A program made the position numbers and the translations under genes. 64,000 nucleotides of DNA from SURF-21 sp964510515 (GTDB taxonomy: Bacteria; Actinomycetota; Geothermincolia; Geothermincolales; RBG-13-55-18). Location: the NCBI GenBank assembly GCA_964510515.1, contig CAZEAU010000012.1:1-64000 (forward strand), given 5' to 3'. Of the stretch, positions 32,467 to 41,508 are shown piece by piece (position 1 is the stretch's first letter; each line of letters begins with the position of its first letter). The notes under the pieces were generated by a model. The model was given only the letters and a program-made list of their open reading frames with translations. It searched no databases and had not been told where the DNA came from.

Positions 32467-34533
32467 ATGGCCCGGGACCTGCTCCTGGAGATAGGCACCG
32501 AGGAACTGCCCTGGGGAGCCGTGCAGGACGGGCGCGCCCAGCTCGCGGAGAAGGCCGCGTCCCTGCTGGACAAGGAGAGGTTGAAACACGGCGGGCTGCA
32601 CGTCTATTCCACCCCGCGGCGCCTCGCCCTGCTCGCCGAGGGCGTGGAGGAGAGGCAGGAGGACGTGGCCTCGCGGGTGAAGGGCCCCTCGCGCGCGGCC
32701 GCCTATGACGCGGAAGGCAAGCCGACCAGGGCGGCCGAGGGCTTCGCCCGCTCCCGCGGCCTCGCGGTGGAGGACCTGGAGGTGCGGGGCACCGATAAGG
32801 GCGACTTCGTCTTCGCCACGGTGAGGGAGGAGGGAAAGCCGGCCCGCGAGGTGTTGCCCGGGCTGCTGGATGCGCTCATAAGGTCCCTTTCCTTCCGCAA
32901 GTCCATGCGCTGGGGCGGGGGCGAGTTCCGCTTCGCGCGCCCCGTACGCTGGATAGTGGCCCTCTTCGGGGAGGAGGTGCTGCCCGTTTCGCTGCAGGGA
33001 CTGCGGGCGGGCAGGACGAGCCGGGGCCACCGTTTTCTCTCCCCGGGAGAGGTGGAGATAACCTCCCCCGGCGCCTACCTGGACAAGCTGCGCGGCGCCT
33101 TCGTCCTCGCGGACGAGGAGGAACGACGGCGCGCCGTGCTCGACGGCATGGAGCGGGTCGTCTCCGCCGGGGGGTTGCAGGCGGTGCCGGGCGCGGACAC
33201 CCTGGACGAGGTCGTGGACCTTGTGGAGTGCCCGCAGGTCATGGCGGGGAGCTTCGAGCCGCGTTTCCTGCAGCTGCCCCGCGAGGTGCTGGAGACGGCC
33301 ATGCGGGAACATCAGCGTTATTTTCCCCTCCAGGACGGGCGGGGGGAGCTGGCGGCGTCCTTCCTGGTGGTGCACAACGGCGACCCGGCCCAGGAGGAGG
33401 TCATCCGGCGCGGCAACGAACGCGTGCTGCGCGCGAGGCTGGAGGACGCCTCCTTCTTCTACCGCGAGGACATGGAGATACCATTGCTGGAGCGGGTGGA
33501 CGGCCTGCGTGCGGTAGTCTGGCAGGCGCGCTTCGGGTCCATGTACGAAAAGAGCCAACGCCTGCGTGAGATATGCGCCGACATCTGTGCCCGGGCGCAC
33601 CTCGCTCCCGAGGTGGAGGAGGCGGCCGCGCGCGCCGCCCTGCTGTGCAAGGTGGACCTCATGACCTCCATGGTCGCGGAGTTTCCCTCCCTGCAGGGGG
33701 TTATGGGGCGCATCTACGCCCTGGCGGGCGGGGAAAGCGAGGAGACGGCTTGGGCCATCGAGGAACATTACCGGCCCCGCTTCGCGGGAGATGCTCCTCC
33801 CTCCACCCTCCCCGGCACCGTGCTCTCCCTGGCCGAGAAGGCCGACAACCTGGCGGGCGGCTTCGGCGCCGGGGTGGCCCCCACCGGGTCCGAGGACCCC
33901 TATGCGCTGCGCCGCCAGGCACAGGCGGTGATGCCGACCCTGCTGCGGGCCCGCATGCACCTGGACTTTTTCTCGGTGCTGGAGACGGCCGCGGGCAGGC
34001 TCGGCCTCTCGGAGCCCGCGGGGGTGGCCGCGGAGGTGGCGGAGTTCTGCTCTCAGCGCTGGAGACAGGCGCTGATAAGCGAGGGCTTCGACTACGACCT
34101 GGTGGCCGCGGCCCTGGGCGCCGCCGCAGCGGACCCCTACGATGCGCGCCAGCGCCTGGAGGCCATGCAGGCGGCGCGGGCGGGCGGGCTGCTGCAGAAG
34201 GCCTACACGGGGTTCGAGCGCTGCTACAACCTCTCGCGCAAGGCCGGGGGAGCGGACCTGGAAGAGGCGCTCCTCGCCGAGGACGCGGAGAGGAAGCTGT
34301 ATTCGCGCCTGGTGTGGGCGCAGCAGCCCTTGCGTGAGCACCTCGGCGCGGACGAATACGACGCCGCCCTGGGGGTGTTGCTGGAGATGGCCCCGGAGGT
34401 GGACGGCTTCTTCGAGAGTGTCTTCGTCATGGGCGAGGACGAGCGCCTGCGCGACAACCGCCTTGCCCTGCTCTCCATGGTCGCCTCTCTCTTCCTGGAG
34501 TTCGCCGACTTCACCCAGATCGTAACGGAGTAA
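32467..34533 (+). CDS. glyS: Glycyl-tRNA synthetase beta subunit
   Basis: This 688-residue tRNA-binding beta subunit starts M-A-R-D-L-L-L-E-I-G-T-E-E-L-P, the diagnostic N-terminus. Further blocks include Y-S-T-P-R-R-L-A, K-S-M-R-W-G-G-G-E-F-R-F-A-R-P-V-R-W and M-R-E-H-Q-R-Y-F-P, with the C-terminal anticodon-binding-type region D-N-R-L-A-L-L. The HD-like middle domain is also present. GGAGG lies eight bases before the ATG at 32467; an ATG at 32461 overlapping the glyQ stop is a less well spaced alternative. A REP-like element starts 13 bp after the stop. Confidence 0.97.
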   Translation: MARDLLLEIGTEELPWGAVQDGRAQLAEKAASLLDKERLKHGGLHVYSTPRRLALLAEGVEERQEDVASRVKGPSRAAAYDAEGKPTRAAEGFARSRGLAVEDLEVRGTDKGDFVFATVREEGKPAREVLPGLLDALIRSLSFRKSMRWGGGEFRFARPVRWIVALFGEEVLPVSLQGLRAGRTSRGHRFLSPGEVEITSPGAYLDKLRGAFVLADEEERRRAVLDGMERVVSAGGLQAVPGADTLDEVVDLVECPQVMAGSFEPRFLQLPREVLETAMREHQRYFPLQDGRGELAASFLVVHNGDPAQEEVIRRGNERVLRARLEDASFFYREDMEIPLLERVDGLRAVVWQARFGSMYEKSQRLREICADICARAHLAPEVEEAAARAALLCKVDLMTSMVAEFPSLQGVMGRIYALAGGESEETAWAIEEHYRPRFAGDAPPSTLPGTVLSLAEKADNLAGGFGAGVAPTGSEDPYALRRQAQAVMPTLLRARMHLDFFSVLETAAGRLGLSEPAGVAAEVAEFCSQRWRQALISEGFDYDLVAAALGAAAADPYDARQRLEAMQAARAGGLLQKAYTGFERCYNLSRKAGGADLEEALLAEDAERKLYSRLVWAQQPLREHLGADEYDAALGVLLEMAPEVDGFFESVFVMGEDERLRDNRLALLSMVASLFLEFADFTQIVTE

Positions 34534-34545
34534 ATCCCCCCGGAT

Positions 34546-34631
34546 GGGGTCAGGTCTTGTTCTTTGCCTGCTTCGCTATCTTCCCAGTTCGCACCTGGGG
34601 CTTTACCCCGGGCTTGCAAGACGTGGCCCCA
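34546..34631. repeat. REP/MITE-like element C (inverted orientation)
   Basis: It opens with GGGGTCAGGTCTTG at 34546-34559 followed by TTCTTTGCCTGC, and closes with an imperfect complement (CAAGACGTGGCCCC) near 34617-34630. It is the reverse complement of the element behind rpoD (42763-42847), including the interior CTATCTTCCCAGTT. It begins 13 bp after the glyS stop, a typical REP position. Confidence 0.7.
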
Positions 34632-35194
34632 CAGGGGTGAGCGGCACATGTTCTTCCGGACGTGTCATCTTAGGGGCCGGTTCGCATACGGAAGGTGAGG
34701 CCCGGTATCGATACGGATGATTCCGGGTAGCAGCACTTGTTGTCAGGTCCCGGCCTTTCACGCCTCCGGCTTATCGCCTGCGGCGCAAAAAGCGCGGGAC
34801 CGGACCCCAGCGCTTCGCGCCCTCCGCCGCGATGCGCGAGAGAGGGCTCGGTCTTGGCATCCTCGCCTCTCGGCTCGGAGGCAAAACGCGAGCCCATGCG
34901 GCGGGCTGGACAAGAGAGCCGGGGCGGGCAGACGTTGCGGATGGTGGGAAGGGTCAGGTGGGCAGACGTTGCGAATGATGTAAAAGGCCAGGTGGGCAGA
35001 CGCTGAGATATGAAGAGAGTTAAGAGGGAGCGGAGAAGCCCAGACGCTGAGGTCTGAGGAAAGCAAATGAAGAAAGCAAAGAGAGCTGAGGACGCAGAAG
35101 CCACGGCATGAAGAAAGAAAAGAGAGAACGGGGGAGGGCGGGCGGCTGACCCCGGCGCTATGCGCCTCGCGCCTCTCTTGGCGCGGGCGGGTGG
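34632..35194. other. Repeat-rich intergenic region
   Basis: More than 500 bp before ppdK without a credible gene. It contains the 68-bp repeat (34853-34920) and three GGGCAGACG units (about 34926-35010). A short GCAGCAC(T/C)TG(T/C)TGTCAGG stretch is shared with about 248-265. The purine-rich part 35010-35140 is of unknown nature. Confidence 0.6.
34853..34920. repeat. Dispersed 68-bp repeat, copy 3
   Basis: Almost identical to 1-68 and 266-333, with only a few substitutions. As at the other locus, GGGCAGACG units follow directly. Confidence 0.75.
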
Positions 35195-35226
35195 TTGAGG
35201 GGCGTGTCTTGGGGGTAAAAACATAT

Positions 35227-35232
35227 TATAAT
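35227..35232 (+). promoter_or_regulatory. -10 box of probable ppdK promoter
   Basis: A perfect TATAAT lies in an AT-rich island 80 bp before the gene. A weak -35 (TGTCTT at 35205-35210) sits 16 bp upstream. Confidence 0.45.
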
Positions 35233-35311
35233 TTCACTGTTTTGTTATTTCCCGCAAGGCCGATGGCTGCAAGGGGATGCCAGCGCGTTGGGAACCGCTT
35301 AGGAGGAAGAC

Positions 35312-37972
35312 ATGATGGCACCTGCAAAGTATGTTTACGATTTCAACGAGGGCGAGAGGGGCACGAAGAAGCTGCTCGGCGGCAAGGGGGCCAACCTGGC
35401 CGAGATGACCAGGCTGGGGCTTCCCGTCCCACCGGGGTTCACCATCACCACCGAGGCGTGCAACCATTACTACCGTCACGGAGTTTATCCCGAGGGCTTG
35501 CGGGAGGAGATCGAGGAGCACCTGCGCCGCCTGGAGGAGAAGATGGGGAAGAAGCTGGGCGACCCCGGCGACCCCCTGCTGGTATCGGTGCGCTCGGGGG
35601 CGGCCATCTCCATGCCGGGGATGATGGACACGGTGCTCAACCTGGGCCTCAACGACGATTCGGTGCGCGGCCTCGCCGCGCTGACCGGCGACGAGCGCTT
35701 CGCCTACGACGCCTACCGCCGTTTCATCACCATGTTCTCGGATATCGTCATGGGGGTGGAGCGCGGGCTCTTCGAGCGGGAGCTGACGCATAAGAAGGAG
35801 GCTCTGGGCGTGAAGCTGGACGTGGAGCTGGACGCCGATGCCTGGAAAGAGCTGGCGGAGGAATTCAAACGCATAACCCGCGCGGACACCGGGCGCGATT
35901 TTCCCGCGGACCCGCGCGAGCAGCTCGACCTGGCCATCCGCGCCGTGTTCAAGAGCTGGGAGAGCGACCGCGCCAGGACCTATCGCAAGCAGTACGACAT
36001 CCCGGACGACCTGGGCACGGCGGTGAGCGTGCAGAGCATGGTCTTCGGCAACATGGGCGAGGACTGCGCCACCGGGGTGTGCTTCACCCGCGATCCTTCG
36101 ACCGGCGAGGCGCGGCGCTTCGGGGAATACCTCATCAACGCCCAGGGCGAGGACGTGGTGGCGGGTATCCGTACCCCCAACACTCTGGAGAAGTTGGGCG
36201 AGGAGATGCCTGGGCCGTACGCACAGCTCACCGGGCTCATGGACAGGCTGGAAAAGCACTACCGCGACATGCAGGACATCGAGTTCACCATCGAGAAGGG
36301 CGAGCTCTTCATGCTGCAGACGAGGACGGGCAAGCGCACCGCCGCCGCCGCCCTGAAGATAGCGGTTGACATGGTAGCGGAGGGCCTCATCGACGAGAGG
36401 GAGGCGGTCGCGCGGGTGCAGCCGGAGCAGCTGGACCAGCTCCTGCACCCGCGCCTCGACCCCGACGTGGAGTACGAGGTCATCGCCAAGGGGCTGCCCG
36501 CCTCGCCCGGAGCCGCCGTGGGCGAAGTGGTCTTCGATGCGGACACGGCGGAGATGCGTGGCTCGCGTGGGGACAAGGTTATCCTGGTGCGCTGGGAGAC
36601 CACCCCCGACGACATCCACGGCATCATCGAGGCGCAGGGCGTGCTCACCAGCCATGGCGGCATGACCAGCCACGCCGCGGTGGTGGCGAGGGGCATGGGC
36701 AAGCCCTGCATCAGCGGCGCCGAGGCCATCAAGATAAATCAGGCCGAGAGGATATTGGAGGTCAACGGCCTGGTGGTGCGCGAGGGAGAGACCATAACCA
36801 TCGACGGCGCCTCGGGCACGGTAATCCTGGGCGAGGCCAAGCTCATGGAGCCCCAGGTGGATGAGAACCTGGAGAAGGTGCTGGTGTGGGCGGACAAGCT
36901 GCGGCGGCTCAGCGTGCGCACCAACGCCGACACCCCCGATGACGCCCGCCGCGCGCGCGAGTTCGGGGCGGAGGGAATCGGGCTCTGCCGCATCGAGCAC
37001 ATGCTCATCGCTGAGGACCGCCTGCCCATCGTGCGGCGCATGATTCTGGCCGAGAACGCCGAGGGGCGCGAGCAGGCCTATCTGGAGCTGGAGCCGCTGC
37101 TGCGCAAGGATTTCGAGGACATCCTGGAGGTCATGGACGGCCTGCCGGTGACCGTACGCCTCCTCGACCCGCCCCTGCACGAATTCCTCCCCAACCCCGC
37201 CGACCTGCGCGTGGAGCTGGAGCGGCTGAAGCATACGCCGGGGGAGAGAGACGAGCTCGAGGCCAAGGAGAAGCTGCTGAACCGGGTGACCGCCGAGGCG
37301 GAGATCAACCCCATGCTGGGCCTGCGCGGATGCCGCGTCGGCTGTGCCATGGCCGGGCTCACGGAGATGCAGGTGGGGGCGATCGCCAAGGCCGCCTGCA
37401 ACCTCAAGAAAAGGGGCAGGGACCCCCGGGTGGAGATCATGGTCCCCCTGGTGGCCTTCCGCCGGGAGCTGGAGATAGAGAAGGCTAAGGTCGAGGAGAT
37501 AGCGGACGCGGTCATAGAGGCCATGCAGACTGGCTTGGATTACCTGGTCGGAACCATGATCGAACTGCCCCGCGCGGCGCTCACCGCCGACCAGATCGCC
37601 GAGGTGGCGGAGTTCTTCTCCTTCGGCACCAACGACCTCACCCAGACCACGCTGGGGTTCAGCCGCGACGACGCGGAGTCCAAGTTCCTCCCCCTCTACA
37701 TGGAGCAGGGCATCATCGCGGACAACCCCTTCCAGACCCTCGACGTCGAGGGGGTGGGCAAGCTGGTGCGCATGGCCAGCGAGGCCGGGCGCAAGGCCAA
37801 CCCCTCCCTAAAGCTGGGGATATGCGGCGAGCATGGAGGCGACCCGCGCAGTATCCACTTCTGCCACGAGGTGGGGCTTGACTACGTCAGTTGCTCCCCC
37901 TTCCGCGTGCCGCTGGCGAGGCTGGCCGCCGCGCACGCGGCCATGGGGGGAGCGTCGGATGCGACTAAATAG
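35312..37972 (+). CDS. ppdK: Pyruvate, phosphate dikinase
   Basis: This 886-residue enzyme interconverts pyruvate + ATP + Pi and PEP + AMP + PPi. The N-terminal ATP-grasp domain begins F-N-E-G-E-R-G-T-K-K-L-L-G-G-K-G-A-N-L. The swivelling phospho-His domain has G-G-M-T-S-H-A-A-V-V-A-R-G, with the catalytic His and the preceding Thr that is the regulatory site in plants and some bacteria. The C-terminal PEP domain ends with F-G-T-N-D-L-T-Q-T-T and I-C-G-E-H-G-G-D. Length is normal. In anaerobes it often serves glycolysis or gluconeogenesis with PPi. A TAGGAGG ribosome site precedes the start; ATG 35312 and 35315 are both possible. Confidence 0.97.
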   Translation: MMAPAKYVYDFNEGERGTKKLLGGKGANLAEMTRLGLPVPPGFTITTEACNHYYRHGVYPEGLREEIEEHLRRLEEKMGKKLGDPGDPLLVSVRSGAAISMPGMMDTVLNLGLNDDSVRGLAALTGDERFAYDAYRRFITMFSDIVMGVERGLFERELTHKKEALGVKLDVELDADAWKELAEEFKRITRADTGRDFPADPREQLDLAIRAVFKSWESDRARTYRKQYDIPDDLGTAVSVQSMVFGNMGEDCATGVCFTRDPSTGEARRFGEYLINAQGEDVVAGIRTPNTLEKLGEEMPGPYAQLTGLMDRLEKHYRDMQDIEFTIEKGELFMLQTRTGKRTAAAALKIAVDMVAEGLIDEREAVARVQPEQLDQLLHPRLDPDVEYEVIAKGLPASPGAAVGEVVFDADTAEMRGSRGDKVILVRWETTPDDIHGIIEAQGVLTSHGGMTSHAAVVARGMGKPCISGAEAIKINQAERILEVNGLVVREGETITIDGASGTVILGEAKLMEPQVDENLEKVLVWADKLRRLSVRTNADTPDDARRAREFGAEGIGLCRIEHMLIAEDRLPIVRRMILAENAEGREQAYLELEPLLRKDFEDILEVMDGLPVTVRLLDPPLHEFLPNPADLRVELERLKHTPGERDELEAKEKLLNRVTAEAEINPMLGLRGCRVGCAMAGLTEMQVGAIAKAACNLKKRGRDPRVEIMVPLVAFRRELEIEKAKVEEIADAVIEAMQTGLDYLVGTMIELPRAALTADQIAEVAEFFSFGTNDLTQTTLGFSRDDAESKFLPLYMEQGIIADNPFQTLDVEGVGKLVRMASEAGRKANPSLKLGICGEHGGDPRSIHFCHEVGLDYVSCSPFRVPLARLAAAHAAMGGASDATK

Positions 37973-37985
37973 AGGAGGAGATGAC

Positions 37986-38576
37986 ATGTACATACTTGCG
38001 GTCAATGGCAGTCCCAATCGCGACGGCAACACCGCTCTTCTGCTGCAGGCGGTGCTGGAGGCGGCGGCCGAGGAGGGGGTCGAGGGGCGCCTCATCCAGG
38101 CCATGGACGCGGTCAAGGGCCAGAAGATGCCCTTCTGCGTCGCCTGCTCCAGCCCCTGCAGGGAGGCATGCCACGCCAAAGACGCCGGGCTCAGGGAGGC
38201 CTGCGAGGCCCTGGAGGGGGCGGCGGCGCTGGTCCTGGGCAGCCCGGTCTATTTCGGCACCGTTTCCGCGCAGCTGAAAGCCCTGTGGGACAAGACGAGG
38301 GCCGTGCGCGCCCGCAAGTCCCTGCTGGGGAAGCCCGCGGGCGCGGTGAGCGTGGGCACGGCGCGCTTCGGCGGCCAGGAGACCACGCTCAAGGCCCTGC
38401 ACGACATGCTCCTCGTCCAGGGCATGAGCGTGGTGGGAGGGGGGAGCGAGGACAGCGACGCGGGCCACCAGGGCGTATGCGCCCAGAAACCGGCCGCGGA
38501 TGACGCTTACGCCCTGGAGAGGGCGCGTACCCTCGGGAAACGCCTGGCGAAGGAGGCGAAGAAGACCGCTTCATGA
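37986..38576 (+). CDS. NADPH-dependent FMN reductase / flavodoxin-like oxidoreductase
   Basis: This 196-residue flavodoxin-fold protein has M-Y-I-L-A-V-N-G-S-P-N-R-D-G-N-T-A for FMN phosphate binding and G-S-P-V-Y-F-G-T-V-S-A-Q-L-K for the flavin ring. The insert C-V-A-C-S-S-P-C-R-E-A-C between them resembles the cysteine-bearing loop of iron-sulfur flavoproteins (Isf-like), which could bind a [4Fe-4S] cluster. The gene follows ppdK by 13 bp with a GGAGGAG ribosome site. Its stop overlaps the dgt start by four bases, so it belongs to the operon. The physiological substrate is unknown. Confidence 0.85.
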   Translation: MYILAVNGSPNRDGNTALLLQAVLEAAAEEGVEGRLIQAMDAVKGQKMPFCVACSSPCREACHAKDAGLREACEALEGAAALVLGSPVYFGTVSAQLKALWDKTRAVRARKSLLGKPAGAVSVGTARFGGQETTLKALHDMLLVQGMSVVGGGSEDSDAGHQGVCAQKPAADDAYALERARTLGKRLAKEAKKTAS

Positions 38577-39571
38577 ACGCGCGCGAGGAGATAGAGGCCT
38601 GGGAGGACACCTGGCTGTCCCCCCGCGCGGTGCGCAGCCGCGACAGCAGGGGGCGGGAGCGGGAGGAGGCCCCCGACCCGCTGCGAACCTGCTTCATGCG
38701 CGACCGCGACCGCATCATACACTGCAAGTCCTTTCGCCGCCTCAAGCACAAGACACAGGTCTTCCTGGCCCCGGAGGGCGACCATTACCGCACCCGCCTC
38801 ACCCATACCCTGGAGGTGAGCCAGATCTCGCGCACCGTCGCCCGCGCCCTGCATCTCAACGAGGACCTCACCGAGGCGGTGGCGCTGGGGCATGACCTCG
38901 GCCATACCCCCTTCGGCCACATGGGGGAGGAAGCCCTGCGCGATTTGACCCCCACCCCCTTCCGCCATAATCAGCAGAGCCTGCGCGTGGTGGAGAAGCT
39001 GGAATACGGCGGCAAGGGGCTCAACCTCACCTGGGAGGTCCGGGACGGCATCCGGGGCCACACCGGCGCCAGCGAGCCCCCGGCGACCCTGGAGGGGAGG
39101 ATAGTGCGCATCGCGGACCGCATCGCCTACGTCAACCACGACATCGACGACGCCATAAGGGCCGGTATACTGGAGGAGGCGGACCTTCCCGCCTCGACCC
39201 TGGAGGTGCTGGGGCGGCATCACAGCCTGCGCATCAACACCCTGGTGAGGGACGTGGTGGAGCGCAGCCGCGAGGTGGGCGACATCGTCCTAAGCCCGGA
39301 GGTCGCCGCGGCGCTGGATGAGCTGCGCGCTTTCCTGCTCGAGCGGGTTTACGTGGGCTCGGTGGCCAAGGTGGAAGAGGGCAAGGCGGGCCTGCTGCTG
39401 CGCAACCTTTTCGCCTTCTACCTGGAGCACCCGGAGGAGATGCCCGAGGAGTTCCGGGGCGGGGGGGAGGACTTGAGCGTGAGGGTGTGCGACTATATAG
39501 CCGGGATGACCGACCGCTACGCCAAGAGCAAATACGACCAGCACTTCGTCCCCCGCGAGTGGGGAGGCTGA
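38573..39571 (+). CDS. dgt: Deoxyguanosinetriphosphate triphosphohydrolase-like protein
   Basis: This 332-residue HD-domain protein hydrolyses dNTPs to deoxynucleosides and triphosphate. Metal ligands are visible in H-Y-R-T-R-L-T-H-T-L-E-V, A-L-G-H-D-L-G-H-T-P-F-G-H and R-I-A-D-R-I-A-Y-V-N-H-D-I-D-D. The N-terminal S-F-R-R-L-K-H-K-T-Q-V-F-L block is typical of the actinobacterial/Firmicutes branch. It starts at an ATG overlapping the previous stop and is followed by dnaG after 49 bp. The dgt-dnaG-rpoD order is a known conserved arrangement. Confidence 0.93.
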   Translation: MNAREEIEAWEDTWLSPRAVRSRDSRGREREEAPDPLRTCFMRDRDRIIHCKSFRRLKHKTQVFLAPEGDHYRTRLTHTLEVSQISRTVARALHLNEDLTEAVALGHDLGHTPFGHMGEEALRDLTPTPFRHNQQSLRVVEKLEYGGKGLNLTWEVRDGIRGHTGASEPPATLEGRIVRIADRIAYVNHDIDDAIRAGILEEADLPASTLEVLGRHHSLRINTLVRDVVERSREVGDIVLSPEVAAALDELRAFLLERVYVGSVAKVEEGKAGLLLRNLFAFYLEHPEEMPEEFRGGGEDLSVRVCDYIAGMTDRYAKSKYDQHFVPREWGG

Positions 39572-39620
39572 GGGCGGCCGCACGTGCGCCCGCCCCGCCG
39601 CCGGAACAGAGAGAAGGGAT

Positions 39621-41450
39621 ATGGGCAGGGGAAGGATAAGGGATGAGGATATCGACAGGCTGCGCGAACAGGCGAGCATCATCGAGGTGGTCTCCGATTA
39701 CGTGCAGCTCAAGAAGGCGGGTCGCTACCTCAAGGGGCTCTGCCCTTTCCACGACGAGAAGACCCCCTCCTTCATGGTCGACCCGGCCAAGCAGCTCTAC
39801 CATTGCTTCGGCTGCGGCGAAGGGGGGAATGTCTTCACCTTCCTTGAGAAAAAGGAGGGGCTGGGCTTCCGCGAGGCCGCCGAGAGGCTGGCCGCGCGCA
39901 CGGGGTTCACCCTCCGCTACGAGGGGGTGAGCAAGGAAGCCGCGGAGGCGGAGAGCCGGCGCGGCAGGCTCTACCGCCTCAATCAGTGGGCGGCGGACCT
40001 CTACCAGGACGTCCTGCTCAAGCGCGAGGCGGGAAAGCTGGCGCGCGACTACCTCGTCTCCCGCGGTATCGACAAGGAAGCCGCACAGGTCTTCAAGCTC
40101 GGCTTCGCGCCCGGCTCATGGGATTTCCTTTACCGCGAGGCCACGCGCAAGGGCTTCTCGGCGCAGGATTTCCTGGCCGTGGGCCTGGGCCTGCAGGGAG
40201 AGAGGGGCATATACGACCGCTTCCGCGGCCGCCTCGTCTTCCCCATACAGGACCCGCAGGACCGCGTTATCGCCTTCGGGGGGAGGGTGGTCGGGGAGGG
40301 GCAGCCCAAGTATCTCAACTCGCCCGAGACGCCCATCTACGTCAAGAGCAGGCACCTTTACGCCCTCAACCTGGCCCGGCGGGAGATAGTGCGCGAGGGG
40401 ACCGCGGTGCTGGTGGAGGGCTATACGGACGTCATCGCCCTGTGGCGGGCGGGAATCCGCAACGCGGCCGCGACCCTGGGCACGGCGCTGGGGGAGGGGC
40501 ATCTGAGGCTGCTCTCCCGCCTCACCGAGCGGGTGATCCTGGCCTTCGACGCGGATGCGGCCGGCATGAGCGCCAGCGAGAGGGGACTGGGCCTCTACGG
40601 TAATTTCGACCTCGACCTGCGGGTGGTGACCTTCGAGGAGGGGATGGACCCGGCGGACTTCGTCGCCTCGCGCGGGCCGGACGAATTCCGCCGCCGCATG
40701 GAGCAGAGCGTGCCCCTGGTTGATTTCTGTCTGGACAAGGCCTTGGGGGAGCACGACCCAGAGGACACCAACTCGCGCCTGCGCGGCGTGCGCAAGGCCG
40801 TCCACCTGCTGGGGGGGCTGGGGAGGGAGATCGACGCGGAGCGGTATATCAAGGAGATCGCCGACTGGGCGGGCTCCGGGTATCAGGCTGTACACGACCT
40901 TTACAGGCGTGAGCGCGGCGCGGCGAGCGCCGGGGAGGGCCTTTCCCCGGAGGAGGCCATAACCCTCCCCCCCCAGGCCAGGGTGGAGCGGGAACTCCTG
41001 CGCCTCACTCTGCATCGGCCTTTTCTGCTCGAGAGGGTGCGGGACGACCTGGATATGGGGTTGTTTGAAGACCCGGGGTGCCGTATAATCCTTCAGGCCC
41101 TCATCGATAAGGCCGGGGATTCGTTCATGGAGTCCCGGGGAGCGGACGGGATGGTGTCGGAGCTCATCGAGGAGCTGGAGTCCGAGCAGGCCGTCGGCAT
41201 CGTCACCTCGTTAGTTTTCGACAAAAAAGGGAATGTTGATAAGGTAAGCCGCGAGGGCGTTCTGGGGATGTACGGCGACCTTCTCCAATCCCTGAAGGAA
41301 TTCTATTTTGAGCGTCAAATAAGGAGATTGAAGAAAGAGCTGGAAGGCCACGCATCTGCTCCCCGGAGAGACCACGGGCGCGAACAGGAACTCACCGAGG
41401 AGATCTACGCTCTCGAACGCCTGAAGCGGGAGTTGAGACAGGGGCGCTAA
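39621..41450 (+). CDS. dnaG: DNA primase
   Basis: This 609-residue enzyme makes RNA primers for replication. The N-terminal zinc domain has C41, H44, C62 and C65 (C-P-F-H-D-E-K-T-P-S-F ... H-C-F-G-C-G). The catalytic TOPRIM part has V-E-G-Y-T-D-V-I-A-L with the catalytic Glu and A-F-D-A-D-A-A-G with the metal-binding Asp residues. A C-terminal helicase-interaction domain follows (about 440-609). Length is normal. The start has AGAGAAGGG upstream. It lies between dgt and rpoD, as in the macromolecular synthesis operon. Confidence 0.97.
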   Translation: MGRGRIRDEDIDRLREQASIIEVVSDYVQLKKAGRYLKGLCPFHDEKTPSFMVDPAKQLYHCFGCGEGGNVFTFLEKKEGLGFREAAERLAARTGFTLRYEGVSKEAAEAESRRGRLYRLNQWAADLYQDVLLKREAGKLARDYLVSRGIDKEAAQVFKLGFAPGSWDFLYREATRKGFSAQDFLAVGLGLQGERGIYDRFRGRLVFPIQDPQDRVIAFGGRVVGEGQPKYLNSPETPIYVKSRHLYALNLARREIVREGTAVLVEGYTDVIALWRAGIRNAAATLGTALGEGHLRLLSRLTERVILAFDADAAGMSASERGLGLYGNFDLDLRVVTFEEGMDPADFVASRGPDEFRRRMEQSVPLVDFCLDKALGEHDPEDTNSRLRGVRKAVHLLGGLGREIDAERYIKEIADWAGSGYQAVHDLYRRERGAASAGEGLSPEEAITLPPQARVERELLRLTLHRPFLLERVRDDLDMGLFEDPGCRIILQALIDKAGDSFMESRGADGMVSELIEELESEQAVGIVTSLVFDKKGNVDKVSREGVLGMYGDLLQSLKEFYFERQIRRLKKELEGHASAPRRDHGREQELTEEIYALERLKRELRQGR

Positions 41451-41508
41451 AGCAAATGGATTGTTCGCTCGATTATCCATTAGGAAATCCTCTCTCAGGT
41501 GGACAGAA

